A DNA stretch of 64,000 nucleotides, from positions 573,528 to 637,527 of the forward strand of contig NW_024104424.1 in the NCBI RefSeq assembly GCF_003945595.2, given 5' to 3'. This stretch comes from Pipra filicauda (taxonomy: Eukaryota > Chordata > Aves > Passeriformes > Pipridae). Under the pieces are notes generated by a model that was not told the origin of the DNA, did no database searches, and saw only the letters and a list, made by a program, of their open reading frames with translations. The translations under genes and the position numbers were made by a program. Positions 23,516 through 37,767 of this stretch are shown here, piece after piece (within the stretch, counting starts at the first letter, position 1; each line of letters starts with the position of its first letter).

Positions 23516-25671
23516 TGTGTAGAATAAGGAATGGCATAGACAAAGCATTGCTAACCTTGATCACACTTGGACAAAGTGAAATTTTGTCTCTCACTTACAG
23601 TTTACCAGTCTTTAAGAACGTCACAAAGTGTGTAGTGACTATTAAGTTAGTCTTTTAAAATGCTTTGGGTTTCAAAAAAATTTAAAAATCTCCTTTAGCC
23701 ACTGCATTGCAGCACCCCCACTCCCCCTCATTTTTTTTTTCCAACTAAATTTTTGCATATCTTCTCAGGCAGTATGCTTATTTAAATGTACAGGGAAAAT
23801 CCACAATGTTGTGTTCATGAATGTATGGAAAGCATATATTTATCACAATAAAAGGGCAAAGATGAGGAGGGGAGGATATTGTCACTTTATTTTTTTCTTC
23901 ACCATTAACCTCTTAAGTCTTTAGTAAATTGGCTGTCCTTTAATCACATCCTTAACAACCCATGATGAGCTATTAATTGTATGTGCACTAAATCATAGGC
24001 AAAATGCCCCTGTACTGTTGCAGCTTCCCTTCTCTCAGATTGTAGCAGCAAGAATTTATTTGGAAATTCTTTAGCTTTTTCCTAATTCTGTTTAGGACTC
24101 CAAAGCTCATATCCCTAGACCAATATGAAGTTGATTTTTCCATTTAGTCAGGGTAACTTCACTTGATTTAGCCTGTGGGCTCACTAAGATGACATTTTGT
24201 TCCATTTCCTGTCTATTCTTTTTGTTCCCTCCCAGAAGTTTTTCTTTGTCTTCTGAAAACAGAAATAAATAAGGATAATATCTGGCAAGGACTTATGTTT
24301 GTGGGCTTCTTCTTGGGATGTTCATATTCTATTTATGGAAATTTTGTTTTACTCTTTTTATAAGGATTGAAAGGTAACACCTTATTAGATGTATTTGGTT
24401 GGCCTAACCTTAAAGAGATGATGATGATTTCATGTCAGTAGAAACCACTGTTTAAAATAGCAGCTTTCTGGTTGCAGCAGTTTTGTTCCAAAGCAGGTTC
24501 CACTTCTTTTAATTGCTAATTTAATAATGCCCAGAGAAAGTATTCTATCAATTTACATGTCCAGCTGCTACCTCCATATTTAATTGCTATCTAATATTTA
24601 ATGAATTCCTGGTTTTCCCCTTTTACTTCCTCAGACTGAGCTAAAGTGGAACAATTCCAGTTTATTCCCTCTTTGAGCAACTTCTCTGCTGCATTTTCAA
24701 TGCCATAGAGAGCAGTGGGTTTTTTATTATTATTGTTTTAATCTTCTGCTTTGCTAAATATGTTCCTTGACTTTTACACAAAATGAATTAATCAAGAGCT
24801 TTTTCAGTACTGAAACCTGTACTATTTGTAAAAGGAGGTCCTGCCTGTGGTGTTGGTAGCTGTGTTGTTATATTTTCTAGATCCTCATGGAAAAACTACA
24901 AAAGAAGCAATAAGGAAACCATAGTGTTGCTACAACATGCTGATTTACTGAAAGACAACCAGCAAAGGCCTAATACGAAAATTCATTTGATCTGCATCAA
25001 CAACACGTCTGGATGAAAAGGATGTGCTTCCTACACTACTGAGAGTAAGTTCCTTGTAGTCCGTATTATTGCCTGCTGTGCCCATCAAATTGAATTAACA
25101 CTTAGTGATCCAGTGAAAAATGGTGCCTGGATCAATTGTTTTGGGAATGGCTGTAGGAAAACTGATGTTTATTCAGTCCAACACCCCAAAAATCAATGAG
25201 ACGTAGCTGACTGTGCATGTGTGTTGTCATCAAAGCCGCTCAAATTCAGATTCATGCTTAGTGTGCAGTGAGGAATCAGCACTCGCAGGACAATAACAGC
25301 TATTTTTAGCCAGGAACAGTTGTTTGCATACCTGCTTCACTCATGCAAACACATCACCTGCTGCACAGTAAGTGTCCTCTCAAAAATAAACAGATAAATC
25401 ATTTTAAAAAATTAGGAGTTTTCATAAGTTTTGGAAGCTCATTCTCACAAGTACCATTTGTCCTACCCCAAGGTCTTAAATAACCCTGAAACCTCTCAAG
25501 AAATGAGAGAGGGGGAACTGAAGAAATCACACAAGAGACACAATTTGCAAAGAAATAACAAATGTTTGAAAATTTAGGTCAAATATATTCATAACTCCAA
25601 TGAAACACTGTGTATCAACATTATTTAGCATTTCAGCCTCCAATGTTAAATAATTATTTACAAAACCTAAT

Positions 25672-25695
25672 AAAAAACCCAAACCAAACCAAACC
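25672..25695. repeat. (AAACC)n tract
   Basis: AAAAAACCCAAACCAAACC and one further unit, the same A/C motif as in the long tracts at 18657 and 40521. Confidence 0.85.
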
Positions 25696-25846
25696 ATTCC
25701 ATTGTTCTACATATGAGAAATGCTTTCTTCAAAATTTGTGTATGAACAAGATATTTGCCCTGAGTTAGAGGAACAGAAAAGAGTATTCCAGGAACAGGAA
25801 TTCCTCTTAATAGAAACAAGGCTGGGAATTTTCAATTTTTGTTATA

Positions 25847-25886
25847 TCTTCTTTCTCTAAGATTTGTCTTCTCTCTCTAAGATTCA
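25847..25886. repeat. 20-bp tandem duplication, slightly diverged
   Basis: TCTTCTTTCTCTAAGATTTG is followed immediately by TCTTCTCTCTCTAAGATTCA. Confidence 0.9.
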
Positions 25887-28800
25887 TCTTGTGTGTTTGG
25901 TTTCCTCACCAAGGTCTCAAAGACTTTATTTTAATAACAGAGACCTCATTTTGATAGTTGTACAACTAACTTTGAGGGATAAGCATTCAAAAACTTTTAC
26001 ATTAGAGAAATCTAGAAACTGAAATCACTGGAGCTGATTTGCCACGATTTTTAAATTTACTGCACTAGATTTGCTAGGAGGTGTAAACTCTTATTAGCCA
26101 ACTAAATATATGATTTATATTGATATTGGGCACACAGGGTACAAGCTCTCCATTTTCAGTGATGAGGGAAATACTTTATCACCCAATTGATTGTGACTGA
26201 ATGATGGAATTGTGCATTGAGCAAATGCAAAAAGTAGGAAAGGTTATTACACCACCTGAACCAGATTCCATTTGCAAAAATCAATTCTACCACGAGAAAA
26301 ATATTTGTTGCTTTTTTTCCCCAAAGAAGGATTGATGCTTAATATCACAGAAAGCATTCAACCCCTGGCTGGCACTCAGAAAATATGTTACATTTGCTTA
26401 AGCTGTTGTGCCATTACAATATTGCATGTAAACAGAAACAAATTATTCACATTAATTTCTTAGAGGTGAGAAATTATAACACAAGGCGATGATTACTTTG
26501 CTAATGTGTATTTATTTATTAGACACGTCAGAACCTACTCACAACTGCTGTCAGCAGGTAAAAATATTTTGTGTACCTAAAATCCGAGGCTGCTAAACCA
26601 GTCAGTACATCTCTGTGTTTAAGTCTGTTTTGGAGTCTGCTGTGAAAAAACTATCCCACAGTTATACAACCTGTGGATAAGAATCATGGCTTTGCTTGGT
26701 AAGATTTCGGTGTTTTCTCTAGTGTGACTAGTCAATATCTTCACACTGCGAGGTAATGTAACTATATTTTTGTTATATTTGAGTGGTACAGTGTTAAAAT
26801 ATACTTATTGAAAATGTAGTTAATTAGGAAATTCTGAGCTCCAGTGCCTTGAAACTATTTGTTCCTAAATGAGCACTAAAGGGTAATCAAATCAAAATTT
26901 TCAATGCTATTAAGTGACCAAACAGTGTAGATGAGACAGAACCGTGCCTTGTGCTTTTGTTCATTCACCTGTAAAATAACCACAAGAGTTAAGTTTCAGT
27001 GGCTCTCTTGAAAACAAGCCGACAAAGTTCTCTTCAGGCAGTAGACGAACAGTGTATTTCCCCTCTCTTTGGCAGAACAGCCAACTAATACCTTCTTCAC
27101 TGAGATCCTGAAATGGAAGGGGAGTTTCTGGTGTGTTGAAATGCAATAGCAGAGACAGACCCATCTTTGGACTGGCCACTTTTTCCCCTTGTAAATAATT
27201 TTGGTCCACCTCTAACCTGCATCCAGGAATCTCTCTAAGCCTCTCCTCCTCCAGATGCAGCAGCCAGCCCGGGTTTTTCTTTGCTGCTTATCTTTTCTGC
27301 CCAATACCCTCACCCCATCCAAAAGAAATTCCATCCTTGTTTCCCCAGAAAACAAGAGCAGAGGAAAGAGATAGGGTGAAAGGGAGAGAGGGAACAGTCC
27401 TTTTTCTGCCAGCTCACAGTTGCCACACACAGCACAGCTCCAGCCCTTGCCTGGTTTAGTCTCTCTGCCTGCCATCCTCTGTTCCCCTGAGTTGCAGCAA
27501 ATCCAATTTTCCTGCTGAAGAAGGTTAATATATAATTTGTGTGTAAATATAAAAGAAGCAACAAATGGAAGAGACAGAAAACCAAGTGGGATAGAGAGAA
27601 AGGCCAGGCATACCTGGGGTGAGAAATGGTTCTCAGGGGAAAAATGCTAACACAGTGAACAACTATAATAGTATTTCTCTACCATGGACAAGTTAAATTT
27701 ATTTAATTGTGAAGTGCTTTATAGTCGTGTGTGTTTAGTATAGTTGAACTGGAAAGTGCTATTGTACTTGGATACGATACAAAAATAAATTCTAAGTTTT
27801 TTAATCCAGTAAAGCAGCTTGAGCTATTAATGTTAGTCATTATGGACCCCAGCAGAGGTGTAGGAATCTCATTAGGAATATAAATGTCAGGTAGGACACT
27901 TAAAAACCTCATTATGGAGAAGAACCCAAGTACCAAAAGTGACATAAATTGCTGCCCAACCTGAATATTACAGAAGAGAAATCCTGCAGAGCTCTGTTAT
28001 GTGGTTTGATTGGAATGACAATTACTAGAATCTTTATCTTGATATAATGAAGATTAAATGTACATTTAACTAGGCTTGCGCTTCAACTGACTGACTAAAA
28101 AGAAAGTAATGTAGAGAAAGGTAGTAAGTCTTTAAATAGTGAATAAAGCTCTTAAGGCAATAAAAACATTTTGTAGTTTTGTGTACTTTAGTAGTGTATC
28201 TGTTGATAGTAATGCCTCAGATTGACATGTGGTATAAAATTACATAGATATGACTCTTTCAGATCTGAAATGTAGGCTTACTCAGCAAAAACCACTTTCC
28301 TAGTATAAAGTTAGCTATTAATTTTGTTGAATTCCATATTTAGGTGTCTAATATTTCCCTTGCCTTACTTTATGATGGAGAAAGTAAGGTCTACCCACCA
28401 AGAGCATGAAGAAATGCCAGGTGAGGATGGTTGGGCAGGGAGGAAAGATAACATTAGGGATTTGCAGAGGACAACACAGACAAACTGCTTTTTGCTCTTT
28501 ACCTTTCAGCTTTGTCCTTGCTCAGTCTTTCTCTCTTCTCGCACCTTTTCCCATTATCAAGGAATCTTTGGAGTACAGTAGGATTGGCTGTCTGCTTTGG
28601 TGTAAATAAAATTAAACTGGACTTCTTGCAGGCAATCAATTTTGATTATTTTGATTTCTCTTTATTTAAAAGAATTGAGGGAGGTGTTAAAATGCACCCA
28701 GAACTCTGATCATGTTAGAGGCTAATCAGAATATGGAGCTTAATGTACTCTGCTGTCTCAAGATTAGCCACAGGGCAATTAGGAAGAACCTAACCAGGCT

Positions 28801-28890
28801 CAAGATTTATGCCTAACAGAGGCATAAATATCCAGTATTCATCCTTGCACATTCAGCAGCTGAGCTATTCTGTATAATCAATGGCATGTA

Positions 28891-29009
28891 TTTTTTTGTT
28901 TTGTTTTGTTTTTAAATCAGTGACAGAAAAACTGTCCAAACAAGGCACAGTAAATAAAGTACGTGGGGGTTTTTTGGTTTTGGGTTTTTTTGGTTGGTTG
29001 GTGGGTTGG
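28891..29009. repeat. Two G/T-rich tracts, (TTTTG)n and GGTTT/GGTTG
   Basis: A (TTTTG)n-like run at 28893-28914 is followed by a G/T-only tract at 28964-29009. The second has repeated GG, GGG and GGGGG runs separated by T runs. It is the strand complement of the A/C tracts elsewhere in the window. Confidence 0.9.
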
Positions 29010-32000
29010 CTATTTTCCTGATGAAAGAAAGCAGAACCAACAAGAGATATAAGTAATCAAGGTACTGGGCTGAGTTTGTTATACCCATAAAGCATAAATT
29101 AGTTGGGCTTTAGCTTTAAATCTCCATTGGATTTGCTCATTCACTGCTGTCCATACAAAACCATCACATTGTTTAGCACAATTAGGCTTGATTGTTTAAA
29201 CAGTTTGGATTGAAATAGCATTAATTAGCTATGTCATGCTATTAATCATTGTCCATAAACTTGCTGTTACAATTCAGATCATGCTTGGATTTACTGGCAG
29301 AGCAAAACCTGGAAAAACATATCAGACCATATATTTTATGGAGCTGTTTTATTTTTTGCTTATTCAGTTTCCTGAGGGAAGACAAACTGCAATGTTACGA
29401 AGAGCTTTTTAAACCTAAAATGGAGCAGGGAATGAGAAAGAAGATGGAGATAGGACCAAGTTTTATCTATTTATGTTAATATATAGCTTTGCAACCAGGA
29501 AACTTTTCTATTTTTCCTCGTTTAATAGTCCATGTTAAAATTTCTAAATTGACTTACTGGGTGCACAGAGTTGGTCTTTTAGTTTTACAAAGATCCCAAT
29601 CCAGCAATTTGCAGGTACAGGATTTACTTTCCTTCTCACAGATGTTTTATTTTGCCTTGCTTTTATCATCACTTTTTCCTTTTTAGCACTTACAATAAGC
29701 ACATATAATCAAGAAACACAAAATATCCTACATTAAAATTTAACTGGTTCATTTAAAGCAATACAAAGTCAAGCACAGAGGAACAAGAACACTGTGTTTA
29801 CTGTGATTCAGGCTGTTTTAAAAAAAACAAAGCTGAACAAAAATGCCAACATTTACGTTCATTTACACAAACAAGTGCCTGTTTGTGTGTAGTACACATT
29901 TTTTTATTTATTTAAATGAAAGGTAATTTCCTAGTTGTAAGAACCAGGCATTATCAGATCCCTAAACTCATCTAATGGCAATATCTCTGTTCTCTCCAAA
30001 TGCTGCCTTGTGTTTGGATGGTGCACCAGCTCCTTTGGTGTGAGCAATTACTGTCATAAGCCATAAATCTGCTTCATGAAGTGACATTTTAAGCCCAGGA
30101 TTCCTAATGCTGGGTCTCAGCATAATGGTTGCTTGACATAACACTTGGAGCATTACCCACGTGGATTAAAAAGCAGTCTTGAGTGAAAAAAATTGTTCTG
30201 CCTTCCGAGGAGTCTCTGAAATTATCTGCATTTAAACTACAGTTATTTCATTCAGTGCTGAAACTTCCACTGAGCTTATGTAAGAATTCATGTAAAGAAA
30301 CCAAGAAGACAGGAAAAAAAGAAATGTCTGTAGCTTAAGCTTCTTCTCTCACACAGTGTTTTTATACATTAAAAAGAAAAAACAAACAACAGTGGAGAGG
30401 CATACGTGTGAACAGTAATTCTTCCTCTGAGACATGAGCCTTCTGTATTTGTTGGAAAAGCTTTTTTATTGAAGACATGTTGATACATTTAAAGAACCCA
30501 GTAATTTGAACTAAAATTCTCTAGTCCTTCAGTGTGAGGGGCAGGAAGAAAGGTACCCTAATTAAAAAGGAGGCATAATTGAGAAACTTTATCAGTCCTA
30601 ATGTGCAGTGAAGGCAAAAGAAGTGTTTACTGCTCCATTTTCTTATTAGGACTCCGGGACAGTAGATTTTGATGTAACTGTCTTTATTGAATCCTGTGGA
30701 AATTTCCAGCTGATTGGACATCATAATCCTCAAATTCTAGGCCCAGTTTGTTTTTTTGACTTGCTGATAAGCTTGGCAACCTTCACTGTCCTTTCCTAAT
30801 CACAAAGGAGAAATATTGGCCTCTCGAGTAGCTGGTAGAATTAATGCCTGATGATTTTACGATTAATGTAATCTTTATGCAGCAATTTCCACTGTCGTCC
30901 AATATCCAGGATGAATCTTTTCATAGCAGTGATGAAATATTTTAAGAAGTTGTAAGTTAGTCAAGAGCATGAGATATACATCTAATCAGAAATTTCTGAA
31001 TGTAAATCACATTCATGCAATGCAGACAGATTTCATTGGTAAAAGAAGTCAATAACACTAACTAGGAAAAATTCATTCTGTCGAACATATAGTACTTTTA
31101 ATGTGCTCAAATATTGCTGTGTGCTCTTAGACTGTCTTTTTAATTTAGATTTCCCATCCTGAATGCGACTATATATGATTTTGATTCAGAAAAATCACAG
31201 TTGTGAAGGGCTACATGGATATCCTTTTTTAATATCCTTTCAATACTATTGACAACCAAGTGAGTCTCAGCAAATGTGGTTTAGTCAATAATTTCTATTG
31301 GCATTACTAGTATGATTTAGAAGAGAGAAAGTGAATCACCTATCAGACATAACAACTTTATTAGGAAGGATGCTATTTGCCACACTGATCTTTGCCTGCC
31401 TGCAGAGCAGGAGGTGAGAAGGCAGCTTGCCTGACTTTGTGATTATTCTTTTTCTTTCCCTTTCTTTGATTTTGCTAAATCTAGTTCTACTGTAGGCAGT
31501 GGGAATCCTCTGCTTTACATAGCCTTCACTCATGTCACCTTTCACAAATGGCTATTTTATTTCTGTATCTAAGACTAATTTTCATTCAGGAATCCCAGAA
31601 AATATTGCAAAACCCCTAGAATTTACACTCATTTTTAAGGGAAACCCTCCTTCAAATTCCTTCAAAGCCTGTAATTAGTATCTGAATAGCATGAAGCAAA
31701 CATCTCCAAAGATCTTTGAAAATCTGGATCAGATCAAGACTCAAAAATTCTAAGCTTGTGTTAAGGCTGATAGCAAGAACGTGTTCATCCCTTCATCAGT
31801 TTTCCCTGCAAGTTTGGTATGGATTAACTTCTGCAGGCTGGCATATAAATCCAAAACTTCATCTCACTGAGAGTTAATTTTCTGTATCTCTAGGATACTT
31901 TTAAATTAGAATTCTGAACTCAGTGCTCAAAGGTTTTCCTCCTTTGTGTTTCTATAGCCTAAATCAACTCCAAAAAAATCCATAAATTCTTGCTTTGGTG

Positions 32001-35000
32001 AATCATCTTTTATCAGCCAGACCCTTGATGGTGGGATATAGGATGGGATGAGACATGCAGTGGATGAGCTGCCACCTTCTCTACAGTTTAAAGTCAGTAA
32101 GATGGAGAACTTCCTGCCTGAAGGTCTCAGCATTAGCTAAAAAGAAATTTCCTTTAAAGTCACACAAGAGTTAGAGCAGTATAAACAGTAAGGCTGCCAA
32201 TTCATTGCTAGAGACTTCTGTCAGGAATCTGAGTGAACTTGGTACTTGATTTTGACATGCATGTTTACTTTACACCACAAGGTTTGCTTTTTCCAATCAT
32301 ACTTCTCCTAGGGGTTTATTTAGTTTTGCCAATACTAACAAAACTCTTCGTGTGGTACCTGCTGGGTTATTATTGAAGACATCTACCAAGTCATTCTACA
32401 CCCTCATCACAACGTATTTTTAATTCTGCTACATAAACAGTTAACTTATTCCTTAAGTAACTGCCTTCCAAATCCCAAGTCACTTAAGCATTCTCTGATT
32501 ATGTATTTACTGGATGTAACTTGTTAAATTTTGTTTTTTCAACATTATTAGAGCAAAATGCTCTGACTATCAGAACATACTGATGGTGTCTCACATACTG
32601 CAGTCACCCTACCCTTGTCTGGGCCTTTCATCCTTCCTGCATTGCTTTTCCCTGTCAAAATGTTGGTTGAAGACAGAGCCATTTGCTAAACATTTCACTT
32701 GGTGATTGCTTTTTGCTGCTTTTCGGGTGGGTGTGTGACTGGGGTGGTAATTGGCCACTAACTTTATTACATTTTAGAACTCCTGAAATGGATAAACGGA
32801 ATGGTTTTTCAGTTTGATAAAGCAGAAAGACTCAATACTTAAAAAGCAAGAGCCTCTTTGCATACTCTTTCTGCTTTAGGGTACTCTAAATTTACCAGAT
32901 CTGCAAATTAATCTTATTTTGAGCTTAATATTCTTAGCAGTTTTTACTTTCTCTGCTTTATTTTCTTCTGGCTGTAATTGATCAGTGCTGAAAATTCCTA
33001 CAGACCCCTGTGTAATTTAGCACTTTTCTGCCATGACTATTATTATGCATTGTGTTTTCCAGGGACAAATTTCTCATGGGACTGGTGAATCCGTTTTCTG
33101 CCAAATTTCATGAGTGTTTGGCAAAGCGACAGTGTTAACTGCTAAAACCTGCTGGTAGTTCAAACATGTTAATGCAAACAGGGGCACTTTTTGTTTCCTG
33201 CCATGTATTTTAGCCATTTAGGGGTGGGATATTAGTTCCTAGGCATAGGAAAGCTCTCATTCTGAATGGCAAATATATTCTTCTTTCTTCAGGTGAAAAC
33301 ATTAATCTGAAATAGGTCATCTGAAGTTGAGAGGACTCATTTTAATTTTTTGATTTGGGAGGACTCTGGGAGGAATTAAAGGAGGTAAGTTTTCCCTCAA
33401 GGTGGTCATCTACCAGGCCAATGAAATGGGTCAAGAGATACATAATTTTTCATCACCAGTCTTATACAGGGATTTCCAAATCTTTGTATTGGCATTCCCA
33501 GCTCATCCTAGAGGACAAGTACAGGCCTATATACCACCTTAGGCTTAAGTGATTTATGAGTTGTAATGATGTGAAATTTTAGGTGAAATTGAAATGAGTG
33601 AGTAAAAATGGAGTCTACTTTTGAGCTGATAAAGAGTCTTCTAATCTGCTATAAAGCTGTGTTGTTTTTTTCTTTCTCTTGGATAAAATATTTAAATTCA
33701 GGTTTGAAAACATTAGAAGGCCATTTGTTGTGAGCAGCTATGATGGTCATATAAGAATATTTTATTGAGAGTCTGCATAAAAACTGTTCTATCTCCTTTG
33801 CTACAAAGGTGAATTCTCATCTACTAGGATCTGAATTTTGCTGGGATAGATGTTGATGTGCAGCTGCAATGTGGTTCTCCGTTCCCCTGCAGTTCTAGGG
33901 AGAAGGAATTGCAACCAGGATGAGCCTGGTTTACCTGTTTTGGCACCTTTAGCCTCCAGGCCCTGTTACTTGTGCTCTGCTCTCCAGCTGAGGAGACTTT
34001 CTTGCAGTGAGGTGAGAAAGCAACGTTTAGATCCAAGCAACCTGGCCAGAATATTTTAATATTTAACACTGAACAGCTATTTCTAGTTCAGGGTGGGCTT
34101 CTAACTTAAAGTAGCCCTGCTGGTCTGGATGGGACAGGGGAAACCTCGAGGCCCTGCATTAATCCAATTAGTCAGCCCAGACACCAATAGGAAGGCTGCA
34201 GGCAGGACTCAGGATAATTAGACCGTGTATTTATATGGTGGTTTTTTGTTTTACTTTGAGGGTTTTTTCTTTTCTCTTGCTAATACCTGAGCTAGGTGTC
34301 TTCAATTTATCCTGGATAAGGGTACCTTTGCTGCAGTCATGCTTCTGACTGTGGTGTAGACAGAGCCCATGACTCTCATTTCCCAAGGGAAATAGGCAAG
34401 TTTTCCTGGCATAAATAGGAGAAAAACCTAATGACTGCATCTACTTTTCTTCATTATCTTCATCATTTTACTGCTGCTCTTAGGCAATATGTCAACATTT
34501 AGCTATAAATATCTCTGCCATGTGAAAGATGTATACTGACGCAAACATCACTCTATATTGCAAGTACAAATAAGATTTCTGAGTGGGGTATTTTTGGTGT
34601 CTTTCTTTTTTTTTTTCCCCCACAACTGCAGGATTATTTCAGTGGGTGAGATTACTTACTGATCTTGATCCTTATTTTCTTCTAATTTTATTAATTGGTC
34701 CTTGCTTTAGAAGTAAATCAAACTGCACAGATTTGTTTTGGATAGAAAGTGTGAGGGTTTCTGGTAAGAAAAGCTACTATTTGTAAACTCTCATGCTCAA
34801 AAAGAAACACAAAGTTGTTATTGTGGTAATTTTATTAGATGAAAATAGATGTGAATCTTTTTGAATTTTTCTGAAAAAAAGGAAGACAAGACTTGACTTC
34901 TTTATGTGAAATCCTGTTTGTGGATAAATTTTCAAAAACTAATGAAAATTTGATCTTTTTTAAATTAAGCTGCAACTTGGCACTTGAAAGAAAGAAATGG

Positions 35001-36596
35001 CTTGGACTAAACTGATTAAAAATGTGGAAAGGGCTATTATGAATTTTCCCTGAGTTTAAGCCTCCTGATGTATTTGAGTCAAATCATGTGCCACATTCAC
35101 AATTTATACCAGCTGACTTTAAGGGCACTTCATTAGTGTAATGCCAGGGAGAATTTCCCACTGGCTGAAAACCTGACGAATGCAGAAGATTTAACAACCT
35201 TTGAATCCTCATTAATCTAAAACGTGGAGAATCAAAAGTACCAATGAAGTTTTCACTTATAATGCGGTTGATCATATAAGTGATCCACATAGGCTAGAAT
35301 CCCTATATATTTTTTGATATCTTGGAAACTGCTAAATGTAGAAAATTTATCTATAATGTAATTCTTGCAGTGTTTTTCATAGGAAACTGCAGTCTGGCTG
35401 TGTTATCTAGTTAGAACCTAACCGCTAGTTATTGCATGGCTCCTAAAATTCATCCTAAAAACAGCAGCAAATTTATCCAAAATAAATTCTAGTTCTTCAG
35501 TACATCAATCCTGCAGATGAGTTTTGCATGAGCTTGAATAAACTTTTGCTTTATAGAACCCATGTGTCTTTTTTATGCAATGCCAGTAGTAAGTTGTTTG
35601 TCTATAAAGTATGAATGGATTTAGGCTTCTTGACTTATTGCTGCCTCTGATAATGACTTCTTTTTTGTCCATGGGAGCAGTGACAGACTGCTTAAACAGA
35701 AATTGTTAAACTGGAAGTTTATTTTTAACATTTCTTGGTAAATGGTCTGATTTTGGTCTCACATCTTTTATACCTGAGTGACCTCAATGCTGCTGTTATT
35801 GCTTTTATGCCATACAAAGTCATGGTTTGGCTTAGAGGGAAACTGAAGACCTACAGTTCAAATAATTAGCACTAGTTGAGAATTATGTGGGGATCAGTAA
35901 TATTTCAGACCAAGATTTTTAATCTTTATATTCAATTAATTAAATTCTATGTAAGATTCACGATGACTGTAGTAGTACCAGTCCTGTTGTGTTATGGGTT
36001 TGCATCCAGCTTTAAAGCCAAGTTTGAAATTACTTCCTGTCTGCAGCTGTTTTAGCAGTCAGACTGAGTTAAGATAGTTGAATAAACCCACAAATGTCAG
36101 TAAGTAATGATAGCTCACCACAGTTTCTAAAAAATCCCAATATTGCCAAAAAGTAAAGTCATATGCTATGGGCACAGAAATCACAGAAATTAATGTACTC
36201 TCTGAAAAGCCTCTGAAGTTTCTTTGCAGACACTACAACTCCACAAATATGTAATCAGTTTTTTTCATTAACATAAATCTTTATGTATTATAGTGTCAAT
36301 TGAGTGAAAGAAGAGGTTTGCACACAAAAATTTTAAGCATTTTATAGGGAGAATGATTTAAAAGGGCATGACAGAGACAGGAACCTCAGCCTACAGTCTA
36401 TGCTCTGTTATTCTAAGGCAGTAGAATAATATAAATATAGTGACAGAGAGAGCCAAAACTGGATTTTTGTTCCATAAAGGACTATTGAGAGGTTTCCTAT
36501 TTTGTCTATCATAAAACATGCTAAAATGTTGATATTTTTAAATTGGCATTGTGTTTGTAGTATATTCTATTGTTTTCCAATTTGTAATGTTATCAA

Positions 36597-36660
36597 TTAT
36601 ATATATTTTTACACACACATACACATATACATATACATACATACATATGTATATATACAC
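36597..36660. repeat. (TA)n/(CA)n microsatellite
   Basis: Alternating purine-pyrimidine sequence: TTATATATA, ACACACACATACACATATAC, then ATACATACATACATATGTAT and ATATACAC. It contains the palindrome TACATATGTA. Confidence 0.95.
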
Positions 36661-37726
36661 TTCTAAAAACAATTAGATTTTTAGGGAATGATTCAGCTGT
36701 CAAATCACATTGGTCTGACATTAGAAACATTACATCTTGACTTCAAGTGCTTTTCCAGATGGGTGGAGGCCCTCAACCACATATGCTGACCCAATATACA
36801 TCTTACATACCTTTAGAGGGTCTAAAATAACGTTATATGCATATATTCAGGCAGCTGAATACCGTTGTTATTATCATATGCATAACATACTTATTTCTAT
36901 TGCTTTGCTTTTATGTCTTTTATGGAAATAAATTTTTAAGGTATGAAATTACTTCTATGAGGAACTTAATGAAGTACAGCATTTAATTATTTAACTCAGT
37001 TGCTTTAACTTAGAACAGTTTGCCATAGAAAATTTCTTAATCCTTACTAGCTCTTTGTGCCTTAGATACTTTAAATGACAGACAGTAGCAGTAGATACCA
37101 ACTAGCAGATAGTTTAAATTGATGGGTTAATGCAAGCAGTAGTTCAAGAAATGGAATTCAGCTACAACAAATTGGGTGAAACTTATGCTTAACTGTTTTC
37201 AGATATAATTTTTAATGCTGTCCCAATGATACCATGCAATGAGCGTGTAAGACACACAGTTGCTTAGTTTCAAATAGAAAAATGAGGATGTTTATAAAGA
37301 AAACTAACACTGAAATGAAAATTAGGAAAAAAATTAAAATGTGATGTGTGGAAAAGATCTAACAGAGCTCTGGTTTGACAAAGAAGGTGCAATAAACATG
37401 TTTTTGAACATTTGGGTGATTTCCATCAACATGCTTTGAGCTGCCAGGGAAAAGGTTACAAAAACTGTCCATAGATAAGCAACTTTTTGCCCTTATATTG
37501 TCTTAGCCTTGTTGATGATTCTTGAGATCTGAGTCCAGTCCCGTCCTGTGGTAACTTGTATATGACATGGGAGCAACTCAAGACAGTACCAGTAGTTTAC
37601 CTCAGAGATGCTGTGTAATGTTCAGCATCTACAGCAGGTTACATGTGTAGATTTATTTATGAGATTAGAGATGTTTGTCCTGCAAATTTAATTTTTGAAG
37701 CAATTTACAATCCTTACATGAGGTTA

Positions 37727-37767
37727 CCCTCCACCTTTTATACTGAATGACTGTAAAAGGTGGAGGG
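37727..37767. repeat. Perfect 14-bp inverted repeat (hairpin)
   Basis: CCCTCCACCTTTTA (37727-37740) is matched exactly by its reverse complement TAAAAGGTGGAGGG (37754-37767) across a 13-base spacer. The stem can extend inward by one wobble pair and one A-T pair. It is not embedded in any repeat I recognise. Confidence 0.95.

Larger units (their letters stand above)
23516..37726. other. Unique non-coding DNA, gene-free
   Basis: About 14 kb without any frame that looks like an exon or any recognised transposon. The interval about 33850-34200 is locally richer in GC and has frames on both strands without known motifs. It could be a conserved regulatory stretch, but nothing in the sequence itself proves that. 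Confidence 0.5.

Noticed and set aside
36597..36660. Repeat array considered as a CRISPR-like or satellite structure
   Set aside because: It is a simple TA/CA microsatellite with no unique spacers.
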